Assembly (NCBI GenBank): GCA_951802195.1
Contig: OX637629.1
Location: 1,054,001-1,118,000, forward strand
Direction of reading: 5' to 3'
DNA: 64,000 nucleotides
Origin: Tausonia pullulans
Taxonomy: Eukaryota > Basidiomycota > Tremellomycetes > Cystofilobasidiales > Mrakiaceae
Both the position numbers and the translations under genes were made by a program. This document shows, in pieces, positions 12,201 through 21,507 of the stretch. The notes under the pieces are model-generated. The model saw only the letters and a program-made list of their open reading frames with translations. It had not been told where the DNA came from and ran no database searches. Position 1 is the first letter of the stretch. Every line of letters starts with the position of its first letter.

Positions 12201-15111
12201 CCTCCTCCTCGATCAGACTCCGTTCCACCTCTTCGTTGTCCTCGTCCTCCGAGAAGAAGTGGTCGTCTACCGGGATGGGAGTGAAAGGCGCCGAGTCGCG
12301 GATCTGGAAGGGGGGAGCACCTGTGGAGGAGCGAGGGGTGACGGCGAAGGAAGTACCGGGGAGAGACGCATGCAGAGCCAGAGTAATTTGCGGTTCGACA
12401 GCGTCCTCCTCGGCAACACCAACACTCTTATCCATGTCCCCACCCTCGAAGTCCATTTCCTGGCCCAGCTCCTCCTCGGCGACGGGATCCTCCTTGCTGT
12501 GCGAATTCTCCATCTCACTGTCTGAATCCTCCATATCGTTGTCTGAATCCTCCATCTCGTTGTCCGAATCCTCAACGCCGTCAAAAACGGACTCAGCGCG
12601 CTGCGATGAGGAGGCGGTCTTCTTAGTAGGCGACGTGTCCGAACGAGAAGTGTACTGAAAAGAAAATCAGAGGATGGGTCAGCCATAGACAAACAAAAAA
12701 AAAAAGTATTCAGCCAGAGCAGAAACAAGCTACTCACGCCACCGACAGAAGGCGATTCAGGCAGGGGGACCTGGGCCGGGTCAACAGTGTCCTGCACGAC
12801 GTCCTCCTCCTTCTTCTCCTTCTCCTCCTCCTCTTCCTCCTCGTCCGAGGCAGTAGTCATCTCGGCGCGTTGTTCAAACTCGCGCCTCCGCTCGTCGTTA
12901 CGAAGAATCTTCTTGGCGCTCCGGAGGAGGATTGCCTTGCGGAGGGAGTTGGGTCCGCCTTTGCGGACGGACGCTGGGGCGGCATTAGGCGTCTGTGAAA
13001 TGACAGTCGCCTTCCTGGAGGGCGTTGCCGCCGAAGCTTGTTGAGAAGCATCGGGGGGGGTAAAATGCGCCTCAATCGATGCAGGGGGAGTACCGAGTCG
13101 CGAGGATTGGGGAGTAGCACGCGACGAGGACGCGCCGGCTGAAGCGGGAGTGCCCGGGACTGGGGCTGCATAGGGAGTATCGTCCGGAGGGGGAAGAGGG
13201 ACGCTCTTGGGAATCCTGGTAGCAGCGATGGGGGTTGCCGAATGCAAGGAGATGCTGCCGCTGCTTTCATGGGCGGGAGGAGTCTGCTCCGCGAAGTCAA
13301 CGGTATGACCGCGGGTAGATGGAGTGACGGGGGGCGCCTTGGTGAGGAAGGAGAGGGCGGCCTTCTTAATGGACTGAAGAGGCGAGTAAGGGGACGAAGA
13401 CGCTTCGGGGTGCGGGATTGAGGAGGGAGTCTTCGGGGGCTGAGCCTGTATGTTCGAGTATCCATGGAATCAGAATTGACTGCGATCTCGCAGACGGAAT
13501 GGCAGGACGCACCATCGGCTCGGCCTCAGCTTTCTCCACCTCACTGCGCTTCTCGTCGCAGCTCGCCATCTCAGTGTCGTCGTTGAACTTTCGCTCCTCG
13601 TCATCAGCCTCGTCCTGCTCCTCTTCCTCGTCTTGCGCCTCCTCGACCTGCTCCTTTTCCTCCTCGTCGACCTCGGACTCCTCCTCTTCCGACGAGACCG
13701 CCTCCCGCATGACCGGAGGTGCGACTTTCTTGACCTGAATGATGCGAGACCTCGGAGCGGCGCTCGTTGCTTGCTGGGCGCGTGGGTGAGTCGGCCGGAC
13801 GGGTTGAGGCGTCATGAAACCCCAAGGGAGGGGGCGCTGCAGAAAACGCGACAAGGGTCAGAGCGAGAGACGATGAGATCGACAGGAGGCAGACATACCG
13901 AGGCAGAAACTGTGGCCTTTGGAGTGCCCGCAATGGGAGTGTTCTCCTTCTCCTCATCCTCCTCTTCATCCTCTTCATCCTCTTCATCCTCTTCATCCTC
14001 TTCGTCCTCCTCCGAGGAGAGGTCGTCGGCCTGGTCCTCCTTCTCTTCCTCGCTGGCCTCTTGATCGAGCTCGGCCTGACGGACATCGTTGATCTGCTGC
14101 TCCTCTAAATCCATCGCTTCGTCTTCCTCTGAGGCCTCCTCTGAGTCCTCACGGGCAGCCACGAAGCTCGCCGAGAGGGCGGATGGGGCCGCCGTGAGTG
14201 CCGACGGCTGGTACCGAGCGACAGGTTTGAGGGGCGACTGAAGCCTGGCGGCAGCCTGGGCGTCCTTCTCGGCGTACGGCGAGAAAAGGAGGTCCTTGGG
14301 CAGAAGCGAGAGCCGCTGCGAGGGTCGGGCGCGTCGCGGCGTCGAGACCTGGGTGAGCGAGCCCGCGCGCACATGGGAAGCAGCGTCAATCACAGTCTTC
14401 GGAGCGGAGGAGAGTGCGCATGGTACTTGCTAACCTTTGACCTGATGACCCGTTCCTCAGGAAGGGGCAGGACGAGCTGGAAGTCCTTTTTGCGAATCGT
14501 GACGACGTCGAGGTCGTTCAGACGAACGACGTTCGGCGGGAGGACGAGGTGACCATTGACCTCGACTCCAGCGGATCCTTTGACGTGGAGGGTGGCCTGA
14601 TACAAGTGTAAAAGGCCTGTTAGATCGTCTTGATGGCTCAAGGGGTGCGTCGTCACTCAAAAGAGATAAAAAAAGAGAGGTCACACCTGAGAGTCGCCGT
14701 CGAAGACGAGCTCGCAGTGGAAGCGAGAGACCTCCTTGTAGTATATTCGGACCTGAGGGAAGCATACGGACGTCAGCACAATTCAGTATCTGGGCAAGAG
14801 AAGGTGGTGGGATGAGGGGGCTGGTCAGGGACTCAACGTCATTGTCGACATCCCTGGAGGGCAGAGGTGGAAGTGGGGTAGAGAGAACAACAACATCGTC
14901 GCACGTCAGCGCTTGCTTGCCACCCTTCGCCTTGCACCCCGAGAGAGATAACAGCTAAATCAAGAAAGCACCTTCCGAAGCGAACACTCTCTCCATCAAT
15001 GGGATATGTGCTGAACTCAGTGGGGCGACCCTTGCGGAGGAGGCGGAGCGTCCCAAAGGAGCCAACCTGAGGGGCGTCCTCCGGCGGGGGGGACGGTCGG
15101 TAGTCGTCCAT
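9211..15111 (-). CDS. Ki-67-like FHA protein with G[VI][KR]xLFQ repeats and basic Arg/Ser-rich tail
   Basis: Eleven exons on the minus strand (14972-15111, 14838-14853, 14687-14752, 14435-14596, 13899-14396, 13513-13836, 12738-13445, 12079-12654, 11747-12010, 9453-11687, 9211-9381) join to 1,720 codons including the stop, about 1,719 aa. Residues about 14-125 are an FHA phosphopeptide-binding domain: RFGRDVDNDVRIYYKEVSRF, then HCELVF, EVNGHLVLPP and LNDLDVVTIRKKDFQ. This resembles the FHA of animal Ki-67 (GR, C/NDxRI, VSxxHC, VNG, DVxTI). Residues about 130-920 are disordered, with long Asp/Glu runs and many SP/TP sites. Residues about 1105-1240 hold about seven repeats such as TPRFGGVKRLFQ and TPKLVGVKELFQ, close to the GFKELFQTP core of the Ki-67 repeat. 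The rest is Ala/Lys/Arg-rich with many TR, RSRK and RTRK pieces and ends TRSTRSRK, like the chromatin-binding LR tail of Ki-67. Inferred role: mitotic chromosome-surface protein. A generic FHA transcription or DNA-damage factor is the alternative. Confidence 0.8.
10720..11130 (-). repeat. Block of about seven Ki-67-type short protein repeats
   Basis: Units read on the minus strand: TPYMRDIKHLYP, TPRFNGIKQMFQ, TPRFGGVRDMFQ, TPKLVGVKELFQ, TPRFGGVKRLFQ, TPKFAGIRELLR and a last HFTGVPTLFA. Spacing is about 17-24 residues. Most units begin with a TP dipeptide, a minimal CDK site, and carry the hydrophobic pattern G-[VI]-[KR]-x-[LM]-F. The DNA is diverged between units, so the conservation is at protein level. 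Confidence 0.85.
14838..14853 (-). other. 16-nt micro-exon inside the FHA domain
   Basis: Encodes the DVDND part of the FHA motif GRDVDND between two introns. It is required to keep frame between the 140-nt first exon (phase 2) and the 66-nt third exon, and the junction residues match the conserved FHA GR-x(2)-[CN]-D pattern, so the exon is well supported although very short. Confidence 0.85.
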
Positions 15112-15496
15112 AGGACGGGGCCTTGTGGGAGAGGATAGGGAGTGTGGTTGTCGCTGCCGAGAAAGGAGGGGCGGATGGGGATTGGGGTGGTGGTAGGGAG
15201 GCAGAGGAAGGAGGAGGAGGGGGAGTGATGGTTGGAAGCGAAGGGCGGAAAGAAGGGACGCGCTTGACTGTTTTGAACTCCCCCTCCACGTCCGCTTGCT
15301 CGCTAAGTTGACGCGGTCTGTCGTTCCTGAGCTGCAACCCAGCATGTCTCTGCAAGCGACAGATGCAGCTTTCTTCCTTGAGCAAACAAAATAAGAGAGC
15401 AAGTAACTGGGCCCAAGTAATAGAGTCGGCTATAAGGTCGTCACAACATTGTCGCAACTGTGAATATGACGAGCTGGGATGAAGAAGTTCAAAAAG
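15112..15496. other. Upstream region of the Ki-67-like gene
   Basis: No gene seen. The first 200 bases on the plus strand are G/A-rich, which is a CT-rich leader in the sense of the minus-strand gene. The tRNA gene begins at the right end, and its T run (as transcribed) lies at 15491-15495. Confidence 0.55.
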
Positions 15497-15579
15497 GGTC
15501 CGAACCCGGGATTGAACCGAGGACCTCCATGAAGTGTTGAACACCCTAACATGGCGTGATACCGCTACACCATCCAGAC
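15497..15579 (-). tRNA. tRNA-Pro (anticodon AGG) with an 11-nt intron
   Basis: On the minus strand an 83-nt cloverleaf can be drawn. The acceptor is GTCTGGA paired with TTCGGAC (with G-T pairs), the D-arm contains TAGCGGTAT, the anticodon stem is CCATG/CATGG, the variable loop is 5 nt, and the T-arm is CTCGG-TTCAATC-CCGGG. The anticodon loop is 18 nt instead of 7. Placing an 11-nt intron after position 37 leaves TT-AGG-G-T, anticodon AGG, which reads CCU. The unpaired base after the acceptor is C, as in yeast tRNA-Pro, and a T run follows as the Pol III terminator. The acceptor helix differs from the usual GGG start of eukaryotic tRNA-Pro, so the identity is a little less sure than the fact that it is a tRNA. 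Confidence 0.82.
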
Positions 15580-15667
15580 AGAGCAGGCCAAGGCCTCTTC
15601 CTGATAAGAAGCCTCACAATTGCCGAATAGATTCCACTTTTTTATTTGGTGTTCCTGTTTGCACGTG

Positions 15668-15697
15668 GTATAACTCATGACTTAAATACAAAAAAAA
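15668..15697 (+). mobile_element. Isolated LINE 3' tail
   Basis: Thirty bases (TATAACTCATGACTTAAATA followed by an A-rich run) identical or nearly so to the last bases of the LINE copies ending at about 16326 (plus) and 62223 (minus). It is flanked on both sides by CACGTG and stands directly before the body of a second, longer fragment of the same family. Confidence 0.6.
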
Positions 15698-16326
15698 CAC
15701 GTGCCTCGCCTTCGCTCCCCTCCCATCCTCCATCCCTCCAGACGCTCGTCTGCCTGACACCGTCGCCGCCGAGGGCGGTCTTTCTCTTCCACTGCATCTT
15801 TGTAGCCCGGACATGGCGATTCGTCCGAAGGCGGAGGTACAGCAAGATCGCAGCCCTCGATCCTGTCACGGACGAGGAGATCCGCAAGATCGCGTCTATG
15901 ATCCGGCAGACACACTGGCAGTCGAGTAGGAGGTGGATGGCTGGCAGTGGAAGGCTGGCAGTGGCCAGATGGCTGGTACTGCTGCCGGTTTCGTCGTCGA
16001 TCCTGGGTGAAAAGCAAGTGAGGAGTGGGGAAGTATGGTCAGGCCATAGACCATAGCCCGCCTGATATGGCTGATCATCTTGATATGTACTTTTAGATCT
16101 TCCTTACCCCGCCCCCTCTTACCTCTTACATATGCCATCTCCAATCGACGCTCTTTTTACCACGGAAATACTACCTTAACTCATGGGCTCATGTCCACAC
16201 CCATGTTTTGCTTTCCCTCAACCTCTTCTTTCATTTTCACTCTCCCTCTATCTAGTTACAACTCGCTATCTCTCTTGAGGTTACCTCGTCCTCTACGTAT
16301 AACTCATGAATTAGATACAAGAAAAA
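15698..16326 (+). mobile_element. 5'-truncated LINE fragment (same family as the copy at the right edge)
   Basis: Non-LTR retrotransposon 3' end. The first 320 bases are close to the minus-strand sequence at 62430-62760 and encode the last part of ORF2, with matching residues RAVFLFHCIFVARTWRFVRR and SKIAALDPV. Beyond the ORF end the 3' untranslated parts also align and finish with the shared tail ACGTATAACTCATGAATTAG plus an A-rich run. The fragment lacks nearly all of the element (RT absent). Small indels relative to the right-hand copy around 15930-16000 shift the frame, so this is a dead copy. Confidence 0.85.
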
Positions 16327-16928
16327 CCTGTCTATGGGGTACCCGTCTTCTACGCTCGATCCATGATTATATAATATGAGAAAACCTCCCAACTCCCGGG
16401 TGCGCGGACAGCGAAAGAAGGATCGTAGGGCGGGCTGAGGTAGACTGTGGCCGGCAGCCTAGATCGCTCAAGCAACCGTGCGCTTGACAAGAGGATGAGG
16501 GAGTCCTGGATCACTAGACAGACAGAGGACGCAGGAGGTGGAGGGAGGCGTTGTGGCGAGCGCGAGCGCAAGAGACGACGATCAAACTTGTCTCTTCCGG
16601 AATTGCAATATGTAGAAATCATCTTGACTTCGTTGGCAGCAACGATATGACTCAAATGCAGGACAAGGAGACGGGGTCAGGTCGGGCAGGCGGCACAGTA
16701 ATCGCCCTTGTGTGCCAGTAAAGCATTTAGGCGGCTCTCATCCCTAGGGCTGATGTTAGACGTTGTACACAGATACCGCAGGTCTGAGGCAACTTATCCT
16801 CACACAGCCATGATCATTTTGAAGACTCATCATGCAACAGGAAGGAATATAATAGTACATCGCGTGCGCGTCCTCGAACAGACAGTCCCGACAGATCGGC
16901 GCATCTTTCATCAGAACCCACACAAGAT
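16327..16928. other. Gap between LINE fragment and small mitochondrial-type gene
   Basis: No supported gene or RNA. Composition is lower in GC than the genes around it. It presumably includes the 3' end of the minus-strand gene that stops at 16929. Confidence 0.5.
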
Positions 16929-17626
16929 CTAGTGCTTCTCCTGCGCTCCCTCAGCCTTGACCCCTCCAGTACCCTTGAGCTGCTCCTCGATCTTTTCCGA
17001 CTGCCCTGTCGCCTCCCGCGACTGACCGGTTTCCAGATCAAGAGCGAACAGTATCAGTATCATCTCCAGCATAACCAGGAAAACAGAGGAATCACCGTCT
17101 CCTCCCAGGCGGTGCCGCGCTTCGAGCTGAGGTTGGTCGTATTCAGGCCCTTGGCCTCGTCCGGGTAGTCCTCCGGTTTCGTTTGGGTGATGGTCTCCTT
17201 GGAGGTCTTAAGCTGCAAGAACGGGGACAGCTTTCAATAAAAAGGTAAGGATAAGATGAGGGGGAGGGCTGCTTCACCTGATCGCCAGCCTACAGCCCAT
17301 CATCATGGGAAAAGAAACATCGCGTCAGTCGATACAGTCGAAGATAGGTGTTCAATGTTGGTGCGTGAAGTTCATCCTCGGTTGATGATGACTGTCCTCC
17401 CCCACTCATCTCGGCCGCTCCTCTACCCTTAGTATTTTCTCCTTGTACTCTGCCGCCTACACTCGAAAGGCGGGCGCAAGAGCCTGAACGTGAAACGTAC
17501 CTTGGAGGCCGTCTCTTTGATCGAGTCGAGGACGCCCATGTTGCGCCGCTGGAGGGAGGTGCGGGCTGCCGCTGAAAGGGCCGAGCAAGCCGAGGATGAG
17601 GCCGAACGTGAGATAAAGGAGTACAT
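16929..17626 (-). CDS. Small hypothetical protein with a mitochondrial-type presequence
   Basis: Four exons on the minus strand (17501-17626, 17278-17289, 17096-17212, 16929-17021) join in frame to 115 codons plus stop. The second exon is only 12 nt and encodes AGDQ. The N-terminus MYSFISRSASSSACSALSAA followed by RTSLQRRN is rich in Ser, Ala and Arg with no acidic residue, as in matrix-targeting presequences. An internal Met (MGVLDSIKETASK) could be an alternative start giving a cytosolic form. The rest is hydrophilic and Lys/Glu-rich (LKTSKETITQTKPEDYPDE; SEKIEEQLKGTGG; end AEGAQEKH), with no cysteine and no membrane segment. I do not recognise a family. The splice sites are canonical and the codon phase is kept across all four exons, which is the main evidence that it is a gene. 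Confidence 0.6.
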
Positions 17627-18379
17627 GTCGGGTGAGGCAGTCGGTGGTGATGGTCGGTAGAGAGAGGAGAGATGGAGACGACGGCTCTAGTATCCGGCGT
17701 GAGTTGACGAGGGTGGAAGATGACGTTCTCTTCGGCTTCTGTCTCCGGCCATTTACCACTCCTCGTCTGCAAAGGAACAGACATCACCTGCCTCTCTCCC
17801 GCGGATCCCATACTGAGCACGTTCACATAACTCCCCTCCCCCCCCCCCCCCCCCTCCCCCCCACTTCCCTCCCCGCCTTCCCCAATTCTTCTTCGACAAG
17901 GATGCGTCGGGCGGGAAAGAGCTGAGTCTCAAACGACAGGCCATTATTCGCCTACAACCAAGCACACTCCTGGCTTATGGCAGAGCCTCCCAGGCCAGGC
18001 TCAAAGATGGTAGACGGCTTGTAGCGAAGGAGAACACGGGGATATATGCTTGGCGGGAAATCAAGGGAAATGGGATCCAGGCCTGAGCTTGATGTTTCTA
18101 CGCAGCGGCGATCCTCGCCCCCCTGAACCGGCCTTCCCGTCCTTGACGATCTGAGCTTCATTCGACTCTGTCCTCTCCCCCCCTCCCCCGCCAACGCCCA
18201 CTTGGCCCCCTCTATCCTGCCATGGTCCTATGTCACTCGGGTATTCGGACGCTCTCCAACATCAATCGTCATCTCCCGCATTCAGCCCGACGGACGTCCA
18301 GTGTCAGGATCTCCCGGATCTCCAGGGTTTGGCACTTCAATGCTGCGCCTGGCCAATTCGGTGTCTGTGTAATCTTTCT
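17627..18379. other. Gene-poor stretch upstream of the small mitochondrial-type gene
   Basis: Likely promoter of the minus-strand gene plus non-coding sequence, with a 17-base C run at 17838-17854 followed by more C. No open frame with motif or splice support. Confidence 0.5.
17838..17862. repeat. Poly-C tract
   Basis: Seventeen consecutive C, one T, then seven C. A homopolymer of this length is likely to vary between isolates and is hard to sequence. Confidence 0.9.
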
Positions 18380-18682
18380 CTTGCTCACTCAGCGTTTCCA
18401 TTTATCTTCGTTCCTTATTTTGTCTCATCAGTCACACATTCCCTGCTCTTGGGCCCTCTCATCCCCCCCCCCCCCCCCCCCTTTGTTCTCACTCCCCGTC
18501 CAAACAACGCCCAGTCCACATTATAGACTTCTGTTCTGCACTCTGACTATCATTTAGATCAGGCATACCTGCCCAAGACCTCAAAGTGAGCCTGTGCCAC
18601 TTTCCCAACTTCAGTCTCACTCCTCCACCGACGCCCCCTCCTCACCCATTCCACTCAGCCCTCGACCCTTAGGCCAGTCTCA
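18380..18682 (-). repeat. LTR-like dispersed repeat, copy 3
   Basis: Matches both arms of the inverted pair at 54917-55619. Read on the minus strand it begins TGTTGAGACTGGCC and includes the shared core corresponding to plus-strand GCACTCTGACTATCATTT and CCTGCCCAAGACCTC. The inner boundary near 18380 is approximate. A 19-base C run (18463-18481) lies inside. No coding sequence. Most likely a solo LTR or LTR-derived remnant. Confidence 0.6.
18463..18481. repeat. Poly-C tract (19 bases)
   Basis: Uninterrupted run of C on the plus strand inside the dispersed repeat copy; absent from the matching parts of the two copies near 55 kb. Confidence 0.9.
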
Positions 18683-19751
18683 ACATCCAGCCCCTTTCAT
18701 CCTGGCCTGCGCTTTTCCGAAGACTGGCCATTCGCCCATCCATTCACCAATACCACCGATCCTCGTCCTTGCTACACTTTCACGTCGTCAGAAGACGTCA
18801 GTATCAATGGCACCGCATCCCAGTCAGTATTTTCTCCCATGGCCGCTGGCTTTTACAAGTGCGCTCCAAACCAGGGCCGTCATCTCTCGACATCCATCCA
18901 GCGAGCAAGATCATCGATACTGGCTGCTTCATGCACAGAATCAGTCTCGTCTCCTGAACTCTCTATTTCTATTTTTAACGACGACCGCCCCGGCCAAGCG
19001 ATTGTTCCAAAGCCACGACAGCGCCGATGCTAACACTGCCCGAAACGAGCAACGATGCTGCGACCGAGCGTTTGACAACTGTCCCCCTTCTCTTCCGTTC
19101 GCATGCTCTCGCCGAACCACTACCAACTGTAGAACTCACCAGGAAGTGTCGTCGGGTAGATTGACGTCAAGAGCGACGTCACGAAATCACTAGTGCTGAA
19201 GCTGTGATGTCAGGAGGGGCTGGCAACAGCGCCGCCTCCCGCAAGCCCCTGTCCCTTCTTTTGTTGAGGCTATTGAAACCAAGTTTAACCTGATGTGAGT
19301 CAGAGAGAAATAAACTCTGGAGTCAGTAAAACTGATGGAATGCTCGCTGATTGGGATCAGACTATTCCCCCGTACTTCGATCATGATCCGCGACCGGTCA
19401 ACTCGTGGTTCAGTCTCTCCGCTCTTCGCCACAAAGCCGCACATTCGTACTCTAACATCTTTCAGCAACCGCCCCATCTAATCCACTAACTTCTTTGGTC
19501 CCCTGAACCTCGAACACGGACCGTCTTTCCCACGCTCTGTGCTCTTCCTACTCCCGCCAGAGCTGCCGCCGCCATCGGGCTCAACAGGAGCGCTTCGTTC
19601 GACAGCTGCCGCCGTCGCGACGACACGACAGGCTTCGTTGCTCTTTGAGAAATCACGCGCACTGCTGTGCATTGCTCGCCATCTTCGACTCCAATCACCG
19701 GCGTCTCTCCTCCATAGTCCTATCCTTCCTTCCTGCGGATATCCTCCTACT
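18683..19751. other. Gene-poor stretch; possible leader of the hypothetical gene at 19752
   Basis: A 199-codon plus-strand frame (18594-19193) begins inside the repeat and has no recognisable domain and an uneven composition; I do not call it. Some CT-rich segments near 19450-19750 could be a long 5' leader of the next gene. Confidence 0.45.
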
Positions 19752-20308
19752 ATGAGGTCCTCATCATCCGACAGTACGACTTCCTCACCTGCTTGACTCC
19801 CATGTAGACCCCACACAGTCTCGACTCACAGCGGCGCACCAGGACATCCACCACCGAGTTGCGCTGGCGCTGTCCATCTCACGATTTGACAACCCCCTCT
19901 CTTTCAGCTACCCCACACCTCGAAACCTGCTCTTCCAGGACTCTCCTCTCCAACCGCGCACCAGTATCAGTACCAGCACTACCACCTTCATCCCAACGAG
20001 CGCCTTCCGTACCGGCGCCGCCTTCGTGGAGGACGACGCAGAGGGCAAGGCTGCGCCCACTCCAATCGTCCACTCCGCGACCACCACGGGTAGCAGCCGC
20101 CCGCCACTGCAAGTGCTGCTGTTGCTTTGGTCACTGCCGCTGGATCGCCACTCCCTCGCTAAGCTGGTCGACGCAGGCGCTTGCACCGCCGCCTCTCTCG
20201 TCGGTGGGTTCTCTTATGATCGAAGTTCGGAGGCAGTGATAGTGATAATGCGCTGAGGGTGAATCGACAGAAAAGGTGAAGGGCGCTGGCGCTCTTGTGC
20301 AGCTGTAG
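19752..20308 (+). CDS. Hypothetical protein of about 126 aa
   Basis: Exons 19752-19773, 19832-20112, 20164-20203 and 20271-20308 join in frame to 127 codons including the stop. It starts MRSSSSDTAHQDIHHRV, continues ALSISRFDNPLSFSYPTPRN and TSAFRTGAAFVEDDAEGKAA, and ends SLVEKVKGAGALVQL. The first intron has a good GTACGA donor, an internal TTGAC branch-like site and a CACAG acceptor. The third intron (donor GTGCTG) is less sure; without it the frame also stays open. Another acceptor (CTGTAG at 20303-20308) would lead to a Glu/Lys-rich C-terminus ending at 20443, only 12 bases from the stop of the convergent ribosomal protein gene. I recognise no domain. Coding status rests on phase-consistent splicing and protein-like composition. 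Confidence 0.4.
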
Positions 20309-20455
20309 GAAGAGAAGGAGGAGGAAAAGAAGGAAGAGAAGGGAGAGGAGCAGCCGGAGGACCTGAAATTTATGTCCATTCTTCTCATCTCTGCCGAAGA
20401 AGCAAGCTCAAGCCAATACACTCAGAGAGAAACCCCTCGGTAGAAAATCCATCGA

Positions 20456-21507
20456 TTATGCTTCAACGGTGACCCTACCCTCCGATGAAGCTGATGCAGG
20501 GGCAGCGACGCCCTCGAGCGTCTTGGGCCCCCAGAGGCCACCGTGCCGCTCGTCGACGGCGATTCGGGCAGCGTCGATGTGCGGGCGGAGCCACGAGGGG
20601 AGGGCGGGCGCGAGACACGGGAGGACGCTCGTGTGGAAGAGGCGCAAGGTGACAGGGGCTCCCTAAGAATAGTCGTCGTGATGAGAGAAGGCATCAGTCT
20701 GGTGGAACGGAAGGAGAAAAGAAGAAAAGGAAAAAGATTTCTAAAAACGAACGTATGCGTGTGAGATGCCACCGACGATCGACTCGACGACTGAGGCGCG
20801 CAGGACATCCGTCGAAGCCTGGCCCTGGGAGAAGAGAATTCAGCAGCCCGTCAATTTCACTACCGTCTCTCTGTCCGAACACTTCTGCTGACCTTGGTCA
20901 CCCGCATGACTTTCTCAACCCTCCAGGCGCCACCGACGAGGCTTCCAAACCGAGTCGGCTCGAAGACGTGACGGGCGAGCGCGCGCGGCGAGTCCTCGGA
21001 AAGGTGGCCATCCTCCCCGGCCGGAGCGCTCCACGACGAGCTGCCGCCCTCTTTGGCGCTCGCGTCAAGAAGGAAGAGCTGAAGATGCATCTCGAGCAGT
21101 CGTCGGCCGAGGAACGCGAGCTTGAGGTTGTGAGGTGCGAAGCCCTGGGTCGCTGGCGAGAACGACGGGTGGGTCACCATCTGGGCCGCAAGGTCCTCCG
21201 AAAGCGATGGGAGGTGCGAAGGGATCGCCAGCAACGAGGTCACAAAGGGGACAGCGGCCTCGGCAGGGGCTGGAGCCCGGGCGACCATGGAGGCAAGCGA
21301 GGATGGCCCGGCCGAGGCATAGAACTCTTGCCGGGGGGAGGGAGCGAGGGCGTGCTTCGATGTGAGCGCCGGCTGGGGCAAGGGAACGCGTTCGTGGGCG
21401 GCTGAGAAACGCAAGCGTTCAACGGAAGCAGCAGAAGGGCGATAGAGAGCGACAGAGAGCGAGGTCAGCACAGGCAAGAGTGGACGAGCGAACAGGGAAA
21501 AGCCCAA
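20456..21507 (-). CDS. Mitochondrial large-subunit ribosomal protein, RNase III fold (mL57/mL44 type)
   Basis: Exons on the minus strand 20893-21507, 20753-20824 and 20456-20662 join to 297 codons plus stop. The N-terminus MGFSLFARPLLPVLTSLSVA is a plausible mitochondrial presequence. An RNase III-like domain follows: VTHPSFSPATQGFAPHNLKL, LAFLGRRLLEMHLQLFLLD and, after the first splice, ASVVESIVGGISHAYGAP and LRLFHTSVLPCL. The catalytic acidic residues of true RNase III are not evident at the signature helix (FLGRRLLEM), as in the ribosomal proteins that use this fold structurally. The start is uncertain. An alternative first exon beginning MPRKPWGKVTMAAKM at 21641, with a strong GTCAGT donor at about 21540 and an acceptor at about 21405, gives a different N-terminus. 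I cannot separate mL57 (yeast MRPL15) from mL44 by eye. Confidence 0.72.

Noticed and set aside
15614-16056. Short frames around the left LINE fragment as host genes
   Set aside because: Their sequence matches the C-terminus of the LINE ORF2 seen at the right edge.
18594-19193. 199-codon plus-strand frame
   Set aside because: Starts inside a dispersed repeat, has no domain, and no splice-supported continuation.
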